A program made the position numbers and the translations under genes. The notes beneath the pieces are model-generated. The model worked only from the letters and a program-made list of their open reading frames with translations, made no database searches and was not told where the DNA came from. A stretch of DNA of 64,000 nucleotides from Devosia sp. FKR38 (GTDB lineage: Bacteria; Pseudomonadota; Alphaproteobacteria; Rhizobiales; Devosiaceae): assembly GCF_005222805.1 (NCBI RefSeq), contig NZ_STGC01000005.1, positions 2,251,256 to 2,315,255 on the forward strand. The letters are read 5' to 3'. Shown piece after piece: positions 34,834-43,268 of the stretch. Within the stretch, counting starts at the first letter, position 1; every line of letters begins with the position of its first letter.

Positions 34834-35196
34834 ATGAGCACTGCAGACTACACCAGGGGTGGCGTTGCCACGCGCCTGCGTTGCGATTTCGGCATCGCAG
34901 AATCCATCGGCCAGGTCATCATCTGGATCTTGCTGACCATCGTCACGCTTGGCCTGGCGCTGATGATTTTTCCCTATTACTTCAACAAGGCGGTGCTGAA
35001 CCGCACCGAAGTGATCGACGCCAATGGCACAGCCATTGGCCGGCTCAATTGCAGCTTCAACCTGGCCTCGTCCATCGGCCACGTCATCATCTGGATCCTG
35101 CTGATCCTGGTGACCTTCGGGCTGGCAGCCTTCCTCTACGCCTATCGCGTGATCCGCGTGCTGCTCAACGAGACGCGCATCGAATACTACCGCTGA
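34834..35196 (+). CDS. Internally duplicated small membrane protein
   Basis: 120 residues made of two similar halves. RLRCDFGIAESIGQVIIWIL and RLNCSFNLASSIGHVIIWIL align, each followed by a hydrophobic helix and an N-x-T/R-x-I end (LNRTEVI, LNETRIE). Each half has one Cys in the same place. This gives two membrane helices with repeated cytoplasmic beta-rich flanks. Function is unknown; similar two-repeat proteins occur as hypothetical genes in alphaproteobacteria. The gene stands alone between ade and the convergent glcB. Confidence 0.75.
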   Translation: MSTADYTRGGVATRLRCDFGIAESIGQVIIWILLTIVTLGLALMIFPYYFNKAVLNRTEVIDANGTAIGRLNCSFNLASSIGHVIIWILLILVTFGLAAFLYAYRVIRVLLNETRIEYYR

Positions 35197-35212
35197 TCAA
35201 ACCAGCGGCGCG

Positions 35213-35232
35213 GGCGGGGGCGTGCCCCCGCC
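35213..35232. terminator. GC-rich hairpin between convergent genes
   Basis: GGCGGGGGC (35213-35221) pairs with GCCCCCGCC (35224-35232). It sits between the duplicated membrane protein and glcB. No U-run on either side, so termination is only likely. Confidence 0.5.
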
Positions 35233-35263
35233 GGCATCATCCGTCAGCGCGTTTTTCGCTGGA

Positions 35264-37423
35264 CTAGTGCCCGTCGCGCGCCTTGACCTTGCGGCGCGCG
35301 GCATGCAGCAGGGGCTCGGTATAGCCACTGGGCTGATCGGCGCCATGCAGCGCCAGATCGAGTGCTGCATTAAAGGCTATGGACTGAAAATTCTCCGCCA
35401 TGGGCCGGTAGAGTGGATCGCCGGCATTCTGGCTATCCACCACTGCGGCCATGCGCTCGAATGTGGCGGTCACCTCGTCGCGCGACACCAGCCCATGGCG
35501 CAGCCAATTGGCAACGGCCTGGCTCGAAATACGGCAGGTGGCCCGATCTTCCATCAACCCGACATCGTTGATGTCAGGCACCTTGGAACAGCCCACGCCC
35601 TGCTGCACCCAGCGCACCACATAGCCCAGAATGCCCTGCGCATTGTTTTCCAGCTCGCGGGTGATCTCCTCGCGGCTGAGCGAGAACGGCACCTGCACCG
35701 GCATGGAGAACAACTCGCTCAGCGGCGGCACCGCCTGGTTGTGCCGGCGACGCTGCGCCTCGAACACATCGATCTCGTGATAGTGCAGCGCATGCAGCGT
35801 TGCCGCCGTCGGGGACGGCACCCAGGCCGTATTGGCGCCGGCATTGGGATGGCCCGACTTGGAGCTCATCATCGCAGCCATGTCATCGGGGCGGGCCCAC
35901 ATGCCCTTGCCGATCTGCGCGCGGCCGGACAGGCCACAGGCCAGCCCGATCAACACATTGCGATCCTCATAGGAGCTCAGCCAGCGTTCGGACTTGATCT
36001 CGTCCTTGCGCAGCACAGCGCCGGCCTCCATCGCGGTGTGGATCTCGTCGCCCGTGCGATCAAGGAACCCGGTGTTGATGAAGAACACGCGCGCCCGCGC
36101 CTCATAGATGGCCGCCTTGAGATTGGCCGAGGTGCGGCGCTCCTCATCCATGATGCCGATCTTGATCGTATTGGGCGCCAGGCCCAGAAACGCCTCGACC
36201 GACGCAAAGATGGCGCAGGCAAAGGCCACTTCCTCAGGCCCATGCATCTTGGGCTTGACGATATAGATGGCGCCCGTGCGGCTGTTGACCTTGTCCTGCA
36301 TGGCGCAGAGCACGGTGACGGCGGCGTCCATCAGCCCCTCGCCGATGGGTGCGCCGTTCCACAACACCGCATCGGTGGTCATCAGATGCCCGACATTGCG
36401 CACCAGCAGCAGCGAGCGCCCCTTGAGCACCAGCGGGGCGCCATTGATGTCCTTGTAGCTGCGGTCGGCATTGAGCTTGCGGGTGACGCTGCGGCCACCC
36501 TTCTCGAAGGTGTCGGCCAGCGAGCCATTCATCAACCCCAGCCAGTTGCGGTAGACGCCCACCTTGTCGGCAGCGTCGACCGCGGCCACCGAATCCTCGC
36601 AGTCCTGAATCGTGGTCAGCGCCGCCTCAACGATCACATCGCTCAGCCCGGCCTTGTGCGCGCCGCCGATGACGCTGGCCGGGTCGATCACCAGTACGAC
36701 ATGCAAGCCATGATGCACCAGCACCAGCTCGCCCCTGTCCTCGGTGCCGCCATAGCCGACGAAGGCCGCCGGATCGCGCAGCCCTGTGCGGCCGGCAGTC
36801 GTGTCGACCTCCAGGTGGCGCACGTCGTCCTGCTTGACCACGTGATAGCCGGTCACATCACGATGGCTGCCGCTGGCCAGCGGGAAATGGGCATCAAGGA
36901 ACTGCGCCGCCCGTTCCACCACGGCCGCGCCACGCTCGGCATTGTAGCTCTTGCCGGGCGCCAGCGCGCCCTCGCGGGAGATCACATCGGTGCCATAGAG
37001 CGCGTCATAGAGGCTGCCCCAGCGGGCATTGGCGGCATTGAGCGCATAGCGGGCATTGCTCACCGGCACCACCAGCTGCGGGCCACAGAGCGTGGAAATC
37101 TCGGGGTCGAGCCCATTGGTCTCGATGGTGAAATCCGCCGGCTCGGGCACAAGATAGCCGATGTCGCGCAGGAAGAACTCATAACCCTGCGGATTGTTCG
37201 CCACCGGTCCGTAGCGACGATGCCAGTCATCGATCTGGCTCTGCAGCGCATCGCGTCGCGCCAGGAGCCGCACATTGGTGGGCGCATGCTCGGCGACCAT
37301 GGCCGCAAAGCCACTCCAGAACTGCTCGGCCGACACGCCAAGCCCGGGCAACGCTTCCTGCTCGACGAAGTCGACCAGCAGGGAATGCACCGACAGGCCG
37401 GACTTCGTCTGATAGTCGTTCAT
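35264..37423 (-). CDS. glcB: Malate synthase G
   Basis: 719 residues, full length for the monomeric G isoform, which condenses glyoxylate with acetyl-CoA to malate. Recognised blocks include GYEFFLRDIGYLVPEP, NARWGSLYDALYGTD, RSLLLVRNVGHLMTTDAVL and KMHGPEEVAFACAIF. Two adjacent ATGs exist (37426, 37423); the second is better spaced from AAAGGA. It follows guaD by 37 bases on the same strand, so it is probably the last gene of puuD-guaD-glcB, disposing of the glyoxylate made from purines. Confidence 0.96.
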   Translation of the reverse strand: MNDYQTKSGLSVHSLLVDFVEQEALPGLGVSAEQFWSGFAAMVAEHAPTNVRLLARRDALQSQIDDWHRRYGPVANNPQGYEFFLRDIGYLVPEPADFTIETNGLDPEISTLCGPQLVVPVSNARYALNAANARWGSLYDALYGTDVISREGALAPGKSYNAERGAAVVERAAQFLDAHFPLASGSHRDVTGYHVVKQDDVRHLEVDTTAGRTGLRDPAAFVGYGGTEDRGELVLVHHGLHVVLVIDPASVIGGAHKAGLSDVIVEAALTTIQDCEDSVAAVDAADKVGVYRNWLGLMNGSLADTFEKGGRSVTRKLNADRSYKDINGAPLVLKGRSLLLVRNVGHLMTTDAVLWNGAPIGEGLMDAAVTVLCAMQDKVNSRTGAIYIVKPKMHGPEEVAFACAIFASVEAFLGLAPNTIKIGIMDEERRTSANLKAAIYEARARVFFINTGFLDRTGDEIHTAMEAGAVLRKDEIKSERWLSSYEDRNVLIGLACGLSGRAQIGKGMWARPDDMAAMMSSKSGHPNAGANTAWVPSPTAATLHALHYHEIDVFEAQRRRHNQAVPPLSELFSMPVQVPFSLSREEITRELENNAQGILGYVVRWVQQGVGCSKVPDINDVGLMEDRATCRISSQAVANWLRHGLVSRDEVTATFERMAAVVDSQNAGDPLYRPMAENFQSIAFNAALDLALHGADQPSGYTEPLLHAARRKVKARDGH

Positions 37424-37460
37424 CATTGCTTCCTTTGAATGCGTTTGCTGCAGACTTAAG

Positions 37461-38771
37461 TCATGCCCGCGGGGCTGCCAACCCGCCTAAAGTCGACTTC
37501 GCCCTTGCGCCAGCGACATAGGCTTCCACCACGGAACGATCGTCTCCCATGGTCTGGAGCAGGAACAGCTCATCGGCGAGATTGCCGATATTGCCCTGGC
37601 GCAGCCGCATCGCCGGCGTCGCGCCGGCATCGAGCACCACTAGATCGGCAACATGCCCCGGGGCGATGGCGCCAATGGTGCCCTCGAGCGACAGCGACCG
37701 GGCATTGCCCAGCGTGGCCATATAGAACGAAGCAAGCGGGTTGAGGCGCTGCCCGCGCAGCTGCAACACCTTGTAGGCCTCGCCCATGGTCGCCATCATG
37801 CCAAAACTGGTGCCGCCGCCAATATCGGTGGCCAGCCCCATGCGCACGCCGGCCTTGGCCAGCCGCTCGCGGTCGAACAGGCCCGAACCCAGGAACAGGT
37901 TCGATGTCGGGCAGAACACCGCCACGGCGCCCGTCTCGGCCAGAACGCCGGTCTCGCGGTGGTTGAGGTGGATGCAATGGCCCAGCAGCGTCCTAGGCCC
38001 GAGCAGGCCATAATCCTCATAGATGCCCGTGTAATCCGGCGAATCCGGATAGAGCTCCATGGAAAAGCTGATCTCGGCGTCGTTCTCGCTGAGATGGGTC
38101 TGCACATAGCAGTCCGGGAATTCGCGCACCAAGGCGCGCGACGCCTCCAGCTGCTCCGGCGTCGACGTGATGGCAAAGCGCGGCGAGATGGCATAGAGCC
38201 CGCGCCCCCGCCCATGCCAGCGCTCGATCAGCATCTTGCTGTCGTCATAGCCCGACTGGGCGGTATCGCACAGCGCCTCGGGCGCATTGCGATCCATCAT
38301 CACCTTGCCGCCGACCATGAGCATATTGCGCTTCTCGGCCTCGCCGAAAAACGCATCCACCGAACGCGGGTGGCTGGAGCAATAGGCCACCGCCGTGGTT
38401 GTGCCATTGCGCAGGAGTTCATCGAAGAACGCCGTCGCCATGGCCTCGGCATGGCCTTGCTGGCTGAACTTCTGCTCCTCAACGAAGGTGTAGGTGTTGA
38501 GCCATTCCAGCAGCGATCCCGCATAGGAGCCCACGATCTGGCTCTGCACATAATGCAGATGCATGTCGATGAAACCGGGCAGGATCAGGTGCGGGCGATG
38601 ATCGATTACCTCCGCACCCGCTTCGGCGACGAAATCGCCCACCGCGACGATAACACCGTTCTCGATGGTGATGCCGCCATCGCTGAAATAGCGATAGCTG
38701 CCCGCATCATCGATGCTCAGTGGCTCGCGTTCAAAACTCAGCACGCGCCCGCGCAGGATGGTCCGCGTCAT
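37461..38771 (-). CDS. guaD: Guanine deaminase
   Basis: 436 residues. An amidohydrolase with zinc ligands in LPGFIDMHLHYVQSQIVG, plus the guanine-deaminase-specific CSSHPRSVDAFF, QTHLSENDAEI and GHCIHLNHRE. It deaminates guanine to xanthine, the xanthine dehydrogenase substrate. Its ATG overlaps the puuD stop (ATGA). Together they cover the entry of guanine and the removal of urate. Confidence 0.95.
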   Translation of the reverse strand: MTRTILRGRVLSFEREPLSIDDAGSYRYFSDGGITIENGVIVAVGDFVAEAGAEVIDHRPHLILPGFIDMHLHYVQSQIVGSYAGSLLEWLNTYTFVEEQKFSQQGHAEAMATAFFDELLRNGTTTAVAYCSSHPRSVDAFFGEAEKRNMLMVGGKVMMDRNAPEALCDTAQSGYDDSKMLIERWHGRGRGLYAISPRFAITSTPEQLEASRALVREFPDCYVQTHLSENDAEISFSMELYPDSPDYTGIYEDYGLLGPRTLLGHCIHLNHRETGVLAETGAVAVFCPTSNLFLGSGLFDRERLAKAGVRMGLATDIGGGTSFGMMATMGEAYKVLQLRGQRLNPLASFYMATLGNARSLSLEGTIGAIAPGHVADLVVLDAGATPAMRLRQGNIGNLADELFLLQTMGDDRSVVEAYVAGARAKSTLGGLAAPRA

Positions 38772-39994
38772 TGTCCCGAACCCTCGCGGAACCAGGCCAC
38801 GATCAGTGCCCGTTCCTCGGGGGTGATTTCGGTCACATTGCCCGGCGGCATGGCATGGGCATAGCCCGCCTGGATGGCAATGTCCCTGGCGTGGTTGGCG
38901 ATGGCGATGTCATTATCGAGGATCACGTTTTTGGGCGCTTCATAGACGCCGGGCCAGGCCGGCTCGGCCGTGTGACACATGGCGCAGCGGGTCTGCACCG
39001 TCAGGCTGGCCGCGGCAAAATGCTCTGCATTGAGAAAGGGTTCGGCCGCACGAGACGCCACCTCCTCTCCCGCCGAGCCCGGCAGCTTGGGGCCCGAGGA
39101 CAGCCAGGCGATGAGGATGAACAGGATCACCGCCACCGGCCAGGTCCAGTGCGGATTGCCCTTGCGGGCATGGCGCGTGTTGAAATAGTGCCGGATCACC
39201 ACGCCGACCAGGAAGATCAGCGACGCAATCAGCCAGTTCCACTGCGTGGCAAAGGCCAGCGGGTAGTGGCTGCTCAGCATGAAGAAGATCACGGGCAGCG
39301 TCAGGTAATTGTTGTGCAGGCTGCGCTGCTTGGCGATCTTGCCATATTTGGCATCGGGCACGCGGCCGGCCTTGAGATCGGCGACGACGATCTTCTGGTT
39401 GGGGATGATGATCATGGCCACATTGGCCGCCATGATCGAGGCTGTGAACGCGCCCATGTGCAGCAGCGCGGCGCGGCCGGTGAAGAGCTGCGTATAGCCC
39501 CAGGCCATGGCCGTCAGGATCACGAACAGCACCAGCATCAGCCCGTTCTGTGAATTGCCCAGCGGCGACTTGCACAGCCGGTTGTAGACCACAAAGCCCA
39601 CCACGATGGAGGCCATCGAGATCAGGATGGCGGCCCAATTGGGCACATCGAGCACATTGCGGTCGATCAGATAAATGTCGGCGCCCACATAATAGACCAG
39701 CACCATCAGCATGAAGCCGCTCAGCCAGGTCCAATAGCTTTCCCATTTGAACCAGGTCAGGTGCTCGGGCAGGAACTCGGGCGCCACCAGATATTTCTGG
39801 ATGTGATAGAAGCCCCCGCCATGCACCTGCCATTCCTCGCCATGCGCCAGCGGCGGCAGGCTCGGCGTCTTGCGCAAGCCCAGGTCGAGGGCGATGAAAT
39901 AGAACGACGACCCGATCCAGGCGATGGCCGTGATCACGTGCAGCCAGCGCACGGCAAACATCAGCCATTCGTAGAAAATGATGTAATCGGGCAT
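38768..39994 (-). CDS. puuD: Urate hydroxylase PuuD (membrane protein with C-terminal cytochrome c domain)
   Basis: 408 residues. Eight or nine membrane helices (HVITAIAWIGSSFYFIAL onward) are followed by a periplasmic cytochrome c domain with the haem motif CAMCH (TRCAMCHTAEPAWPG) and MPPGNVTEITPEERAL holding the axial Met. This is the architecture of PuuD, which oxidises urate to 5-hydroxyisourate and hands electrons to the respiratory chain instead of to O2. No soluble uricase is present in the window, so PuuD should be the urate-oxidising step. It starts the puuD-guaD-glcB unit. Confidence 0.93.
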   Translation of the reverse strand: MPDYIIFYEWLMFAVRWLHVITAIAWIGSSFYFIALDLGLRKTPSLPPLAHGEEWQVHGGGFYHIQKYLVAPEFLPEHLTWFKWESYWTWLSGFMLMVLVYYVGADIYLIDRNVLDVPNWAAILISMASIVVGFVVYNRLCKSPLGNSQNGLMLVLFVILTAMAWGYTQLFTGRAALLHMGAFTASIMAANVAMIIIPNQKIVVADLKAGRVPDAKYGKIAKQRSLHNNYLTLPVIFFMLSSHYPLAFATQWNWLIASLIFLVGVVIRHYFNTRHARKGNPHWTWPVAVILFILIAWLSSGPKLPGSAGEEVASRAAEPFLNAEHFAAASLTVQTRCAMCHTAEPAWPGVYEAPKNVILDNDIAIANHARDIAIQAGYAHAMPPGNVTEITPEERALIVAWFREGSGQ

Positions 39995-40069
39995 GCGTCG
40001 CTCTCCGTTTGCCCGCCGCGCGCCGACCCCCTCGGGCCTGCAGCCTGTCCTGCGCTGGGCACTGCTCAG

Positions 40070-40097
40070 AAAAAGGGGGCGGGCACAACCCGCCCCC
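40070..40097 (-). terminator. Terminator of the transporter operon
   Basis: GGGGGCGGG (40075-40083) pairs with CCCGCCCCC (40089-40097), loop of five. On the minus strand it is followed by five T residues (40074-40070). It separates the xdh-transporter operon from puuD. Confidence 0.85.
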
Positions 40098-40121
40098 CTG
40101 GAATTTGCATCAGGCCAGGCC

Positions 40122-41210
40122 TTATGCGGGCGGGTTCACGCCTTCGACATACCAGTCCATGCTGAGCAGCTCGGCATCGGTGAGCGTCACGCCGGCCGGC
40201 ACCTTCTCAGCACCGGTGTGGTCGTTGATCGGGCCAGTGAAGATGTTGAACGAGCCGTCGATCTGGCCGTTCTTGACCGCTTCGGCGGCAGCCACGACGT
40301 CGGCGGGGATGGACTCATTGTAGGGCCCGATCACCACTTCGCCTTCCTTCAGGCCCGGCCAGCGGTCGCCCGAGGTCCAGGTGCCGGCGATCACGGCTTC
40401 TGCGGCTTCCACATAGTGCGGGCCCCAGTTGTCGATGATCGAGGTCAGCTGTGCCTTGGGAGCAAAGGCGCTCATGTCGGCGCCCTGGCCGAAGCCGCCG
40501 ACAATGCCGCGTTCCTCGGCAACCTGCAGGGCAGCCGGACCGTCGGTGTGCTGGGCAATCACGTCGATGCCCTGGTCGATCATGGCGCGGGCAGCGTCGG
40601 CTTCCTTGGCCGGGTCATTCCAGGTCGAGATATAGACCGGGGTGATGGTGAACTCGGGGTTGACCTTGCGGGCCGCCAGCACGAAGGCATTGATGCCCAT
40701 CACCACTTCCGGGATCGGGAAGGAGCCGATGTAGCCCGCCTTGCCGGTCTTGGAGAGATGGCCGGCCAGCGTACCGCACACGGCGCGACCTTCATGGAAG
40801 CGCGCATTGTAGGTCGCCACATTGTCCGAGCGCTGGTAGCCCGTGGCATGTTCGAACTTCACGTCGGGGAACTGCTGGGCAACCTTGATGACATAATCGC
40901 CATAGCCGAAGCTGGTCGCAAAGATCAGCTTGTGGCCCGACTGGGCCAGTTCGCGCAGCACGCGCTCGCAGTCCGGGCCTTCCGGCACGTTTTCCACGAT
41001 CGTGGGCTCGGCAACGGCATCGCCCAGCGCGTCCTTCATGAACTTGGCGCCGGTGGCGTGGCCGAAGTTCCAGCCATTGTCATTGACGGTACCGATGAGC
41101 ATGAAGCCGACCTTGAGCGGTTCGCTCTGGGCGAAGGCGCGCGACCCCAGCAGCGGCAGGGCCGCGGCAGCGCCGCCGATCTTGAGGATATTGCGACGAG
41201 TGATTGTCAT
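40122..41210 (-). CDS. BMP-family ABC transporter substrate-binding protein (purine/nucleoside)
   Basis: 362 residues with AGGAG before the ATG at 41210. The N-terminus is a twin-arginine-like signal (TITRRNILKIGGAAAALPLL, ending SRAFA). The mature part is a BMP/PnrA-type binding protein: LIGTVNDNGWNFGHATGAKF, IFATSFGYGDYV, QHTDGPAALQVAEERG. BMP proteins bind nucleosides or purine bases. Being in the xanthine dehydrogenase operon, a purine, xanthine or urate ligand is the best inference. It is the last gene of its transporter. Confidence 0.92.
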   Translation of the reverse strand: MTITRRNILKIGGAAAALPLLGSRAFAQSEPLKVGFMLIGTVNDNGWNFGHATGAKFMKDALGDAVAEPTIVENVPEGPDCERVLRELAQSGHKLIFATSFGYGDYVIKVAQQFPDVKFEHATGYQRSDNVATYNARFHEGRAVCGTLAGHLSKTGKAGYIGSFPIPEVVMGINAFVLAARKVNPEFTITPVYISTWNDPAKEADAARAMIDQGIDVIAQHTDGPAALQVAEERGIVGGFGQGADMSAFAPKAQLTSIIDNWGPHYVEAAEAVIAGTWTSGDRWPGLKEGEVVIGPYNESIPADVVAAAEAVKNGQIDGSFNIFTGPINDHTGAEKVPAGVTLTDAELLSMDWYVEGVNPPA

Positions 41211-41262
41211 CTGTTTCTCCTGAATGACTTTTCTTGGTTGATCGAGCGCCGTTGGGCGGCCC

Positions 41263-42192
41263 TCAATTGCTGGGCAGAAACGGCCTGCCGAGACAGGCCG
41301 GTGCATTGGTGGATGCGTCGCGGCGGATCGAGATAAGCACCAGCACGACGACGGTGGCGAGATAGGGCAAGGCCGCCCACAATTCGCTCGGAATCGCGGA
41401 CAAGGGCCCCCCCCCGGCCTTGGCATAGAGCTCCATGGTCATCACCAGACCGAACAGATAGGCCCCGGCCAGCAGGCGGAATGGCCGCCAGGAGGCAAAG
41501 ACCACCAGCGCCACGGCAATCCAGCCGCGGCCCGCCGTCATCCGCTCCGCCCATTGCGGCGTCAGCAGCAGCGGGAAGCAGGCGCCGGCGATGCCGGCCA
41601 TGGCACCGCCGAAGGCGACGGCGGCATAGCGCACCCCGATCACCGAATAGCCGATGGAGTGAGCCGACAGATCGTTCTCGCCCACGGCGCGCAGGATCAG
41701 CCCCGCCCGGGTCTTCTTGAGAAACCACCACACGGCCACGACCATGATGAGCGCAAAATAGACCAGCGCAGAATAGCCGAACAGGATGCGCAAGACCGGG
41801 TGGGTGGCCAATTCTGCTGGAAACAGCGGCCCCAGCAGCGTCACAGGCCTGGCGCTATAGCCTTGCCCGGCCAGCGCCGAAAAGCCGGTACCGAAAATGG
41901 TCAGAGCCAGCCCGGTAGCGGTCTGGTTGGCGGAAAGGCTCAGGGTGAGAAAGCCAAAGATCATAGAGGTTGCGATGCCGGCGCCGGCCGCCAGAACGAT
42001 GGCCAGATAGTGCTGCCCCGTCAGGAAGACGACGAGGAACGCAGTGATGGCGCCCACCAGCATCATGCCCTCGACCCCAAGGTTGAGCACACCGGATTTT
42101 TCGACCACCAGCTCGCCGGTGGCCGCAATCAGGATCGGCGTTGATGCGCCGACCACGGTGATAAAGATGGCGATCAACAGGTCCAGGTTCAT
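41263..42192 (-). CDS. ABC transporter permease, nucleoside/purine type (second)
   Basis: 309 residues, about nine or ten membrane helices, in the branched permease family used by BMP-type nucleoside importers. It shows GELVVEKSGVLNLGVEGMML near the N-terminus and the EAA-like loop RAVGENDLSAHSIGYSVIGVR. Its ATG overlaps the stop of the other permease (ATGA), and the two should form a heterodimeric channel. Confidence 0.92.
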   Translation of the reverse strand: MNLDLLIAIFITVVGASTPILIAATGELVVEKSGVLNLGVEGMMLVGAITAFLVVFLTGQHYLAIVLAAGAGIATSMIFGFLTLSLSANQTATGLALTIFGTGFSALAGQGYSARPVTLLGPLFPAELATHPVLRILFGYSALVYFALIMVVAVWWFLKKTRAGLILRAVGENDLSAHSIGYSVIGVRYAAVAFGGAMAGIAGACFPLLLTPQWAERMTAGRGWIAVALVVFASWRPFRLLAGAYLFGLVMTMELYAKAGGGPLSAIPSELWAALPYLATVVVLVLISIRRDASTNAPACLGRPFLPSN

Positions 42193-43268
42193 GCGCGCGC
42201 CTCCTGCGCCGGAATGACCCGCTTGAGGCGGTATCGCACCAGAATGTCCCCGGCCAAGAGGAAGAACAGCATCATCGACTGGAACACGCCGGTGGCCGAG
42301 CTCGACAGGCCAATGGTGGTCTGCGCCACCTCGCCGCCCACGAAGGTGATGGCCATCACAATGCCGGCCAGGATAACGCCGAGCGGATTGAGCCGCCCCA
42401 GGAAGGCAACGATGATGGCCGTAAAGCCATAATTTGTCGGAAAGCCCGGCACCATGCGCTGGAACGGCCCGGCGACCTCCAGCATACCGGCCAGGCCTGC
42501 CAGCGCGCCGCTGACCAGCAGGGCCAGCCAGATCGTCTTGTTTTCCGAGAACCCGCCGTAGCGCGCAGCATGCGGCGCAGCGCCAACCACCTTCATCTGG
42601 TAGCCAAACACCGAACGCGACATCACGAACCAGGCGATCAGCGCCACCACGATGGCAATCGGCACGCCCAGATGCACGATGGTGCCCGGAATGATGTTGG
42701 GCAGCAGCGCATCGGCGGCAAAGCGCCGGGTCTGCGGAAAGCCCATGCCCATGGGGTCCTTCCAGGGCGCGCGCACCAGATAATAGATCAGCTGCACCGA
42801 GGCATAGGTCAGCATCAGGCTGGTAAGGATCTCATTGACGCCCAGGCGGGTCTTGAGCAGGGCCGGCACTGCCGCATAGGCCGCCCCGCCGGCAATGCCC
42901 GCGATCATCATCAGCGGCAGGATCCACCAGCCGGTCATGCCATAGGTGGCCAGCGCCACCCCGGTGGCCGCCAGCCCGCCCATTACATATTGCCCTTCCG
43001 CACCGATGTTCCACACATTGGCGCGATAGGCGATCGACAGCCCGACGCCGATGATGATCAGCGGCGCCGCCTTGACGCCCAGGTCCTGCCATTTGAAGGA
43101 ATTGGTCAGCGGCGTCAGGAAGATTTCGCGAACCGCACCGACACCGTCATAGCCGATCAGCGAGAAGATGATCGCGCCCACCAGCATCGTCAGCAGCACC
43201 GAGGCCACCGGCGTCACATAGAGCATCAGCTTGGACGGCTCGGGTCGCTTCTCAAGCCGGAACTGCAT
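42189..43268 (-). CDS. ABC transporter permease, nucleoside/purine type (first)
   Basis: 359 residues with about nine or ten helices. The YRANVWNIGAEGQYVMGGLA stretch and AAPHAARYGGFSENKTIWLA loop are typical of the larger permease of BMP-type importers. Two ATGs are adjacent; the one at 43268 is better spaced from GGAGG. It overlaps the end of the ATPase gene by 17 bases and the next permease by four, so all are co-translated. Confidence 0.92.
   Translation of the reverse strand: MQFRLEKRPEPSKLMLYVTPVASVLLTMLVGAIIFSLIGYDGVGAVREIFLTPLTNSFKWQDLGVKAAPLIIIGVGLSIAYRANVWNIGAEGQYVMGGLAATGVALATYGMTGWWILPLMMIAGIAGGAAYAAVPALLKTRLGVNEILTSLMLTYASVQLIYYLVRAPWKDPMGMGFPQTRRFAADALLPNIIPGTIVHLGVPIAIVVALIAWFVMSRSVFGYQMKVVGAAPHAARYGGFSENKTIWLALLVSGALAGLAGMLEVAGPFQRMVPGFPTNYGFTAIIVAFLGRLNPLGVILAGIVMAITFVGGEVAQTTIGLSSSATGVFQSMMLFFLLAGDILVRYRLKRVIPAQEARA

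Noticed and set aside
35222..37438. 738-codon plus-strand open frame across glcB
   Set aside because: It is the antisense shadow of malate synthase G: GC-rich codon use leaves the opposite frame open. Its composition is His/Arg/Gly-rich with no domain.
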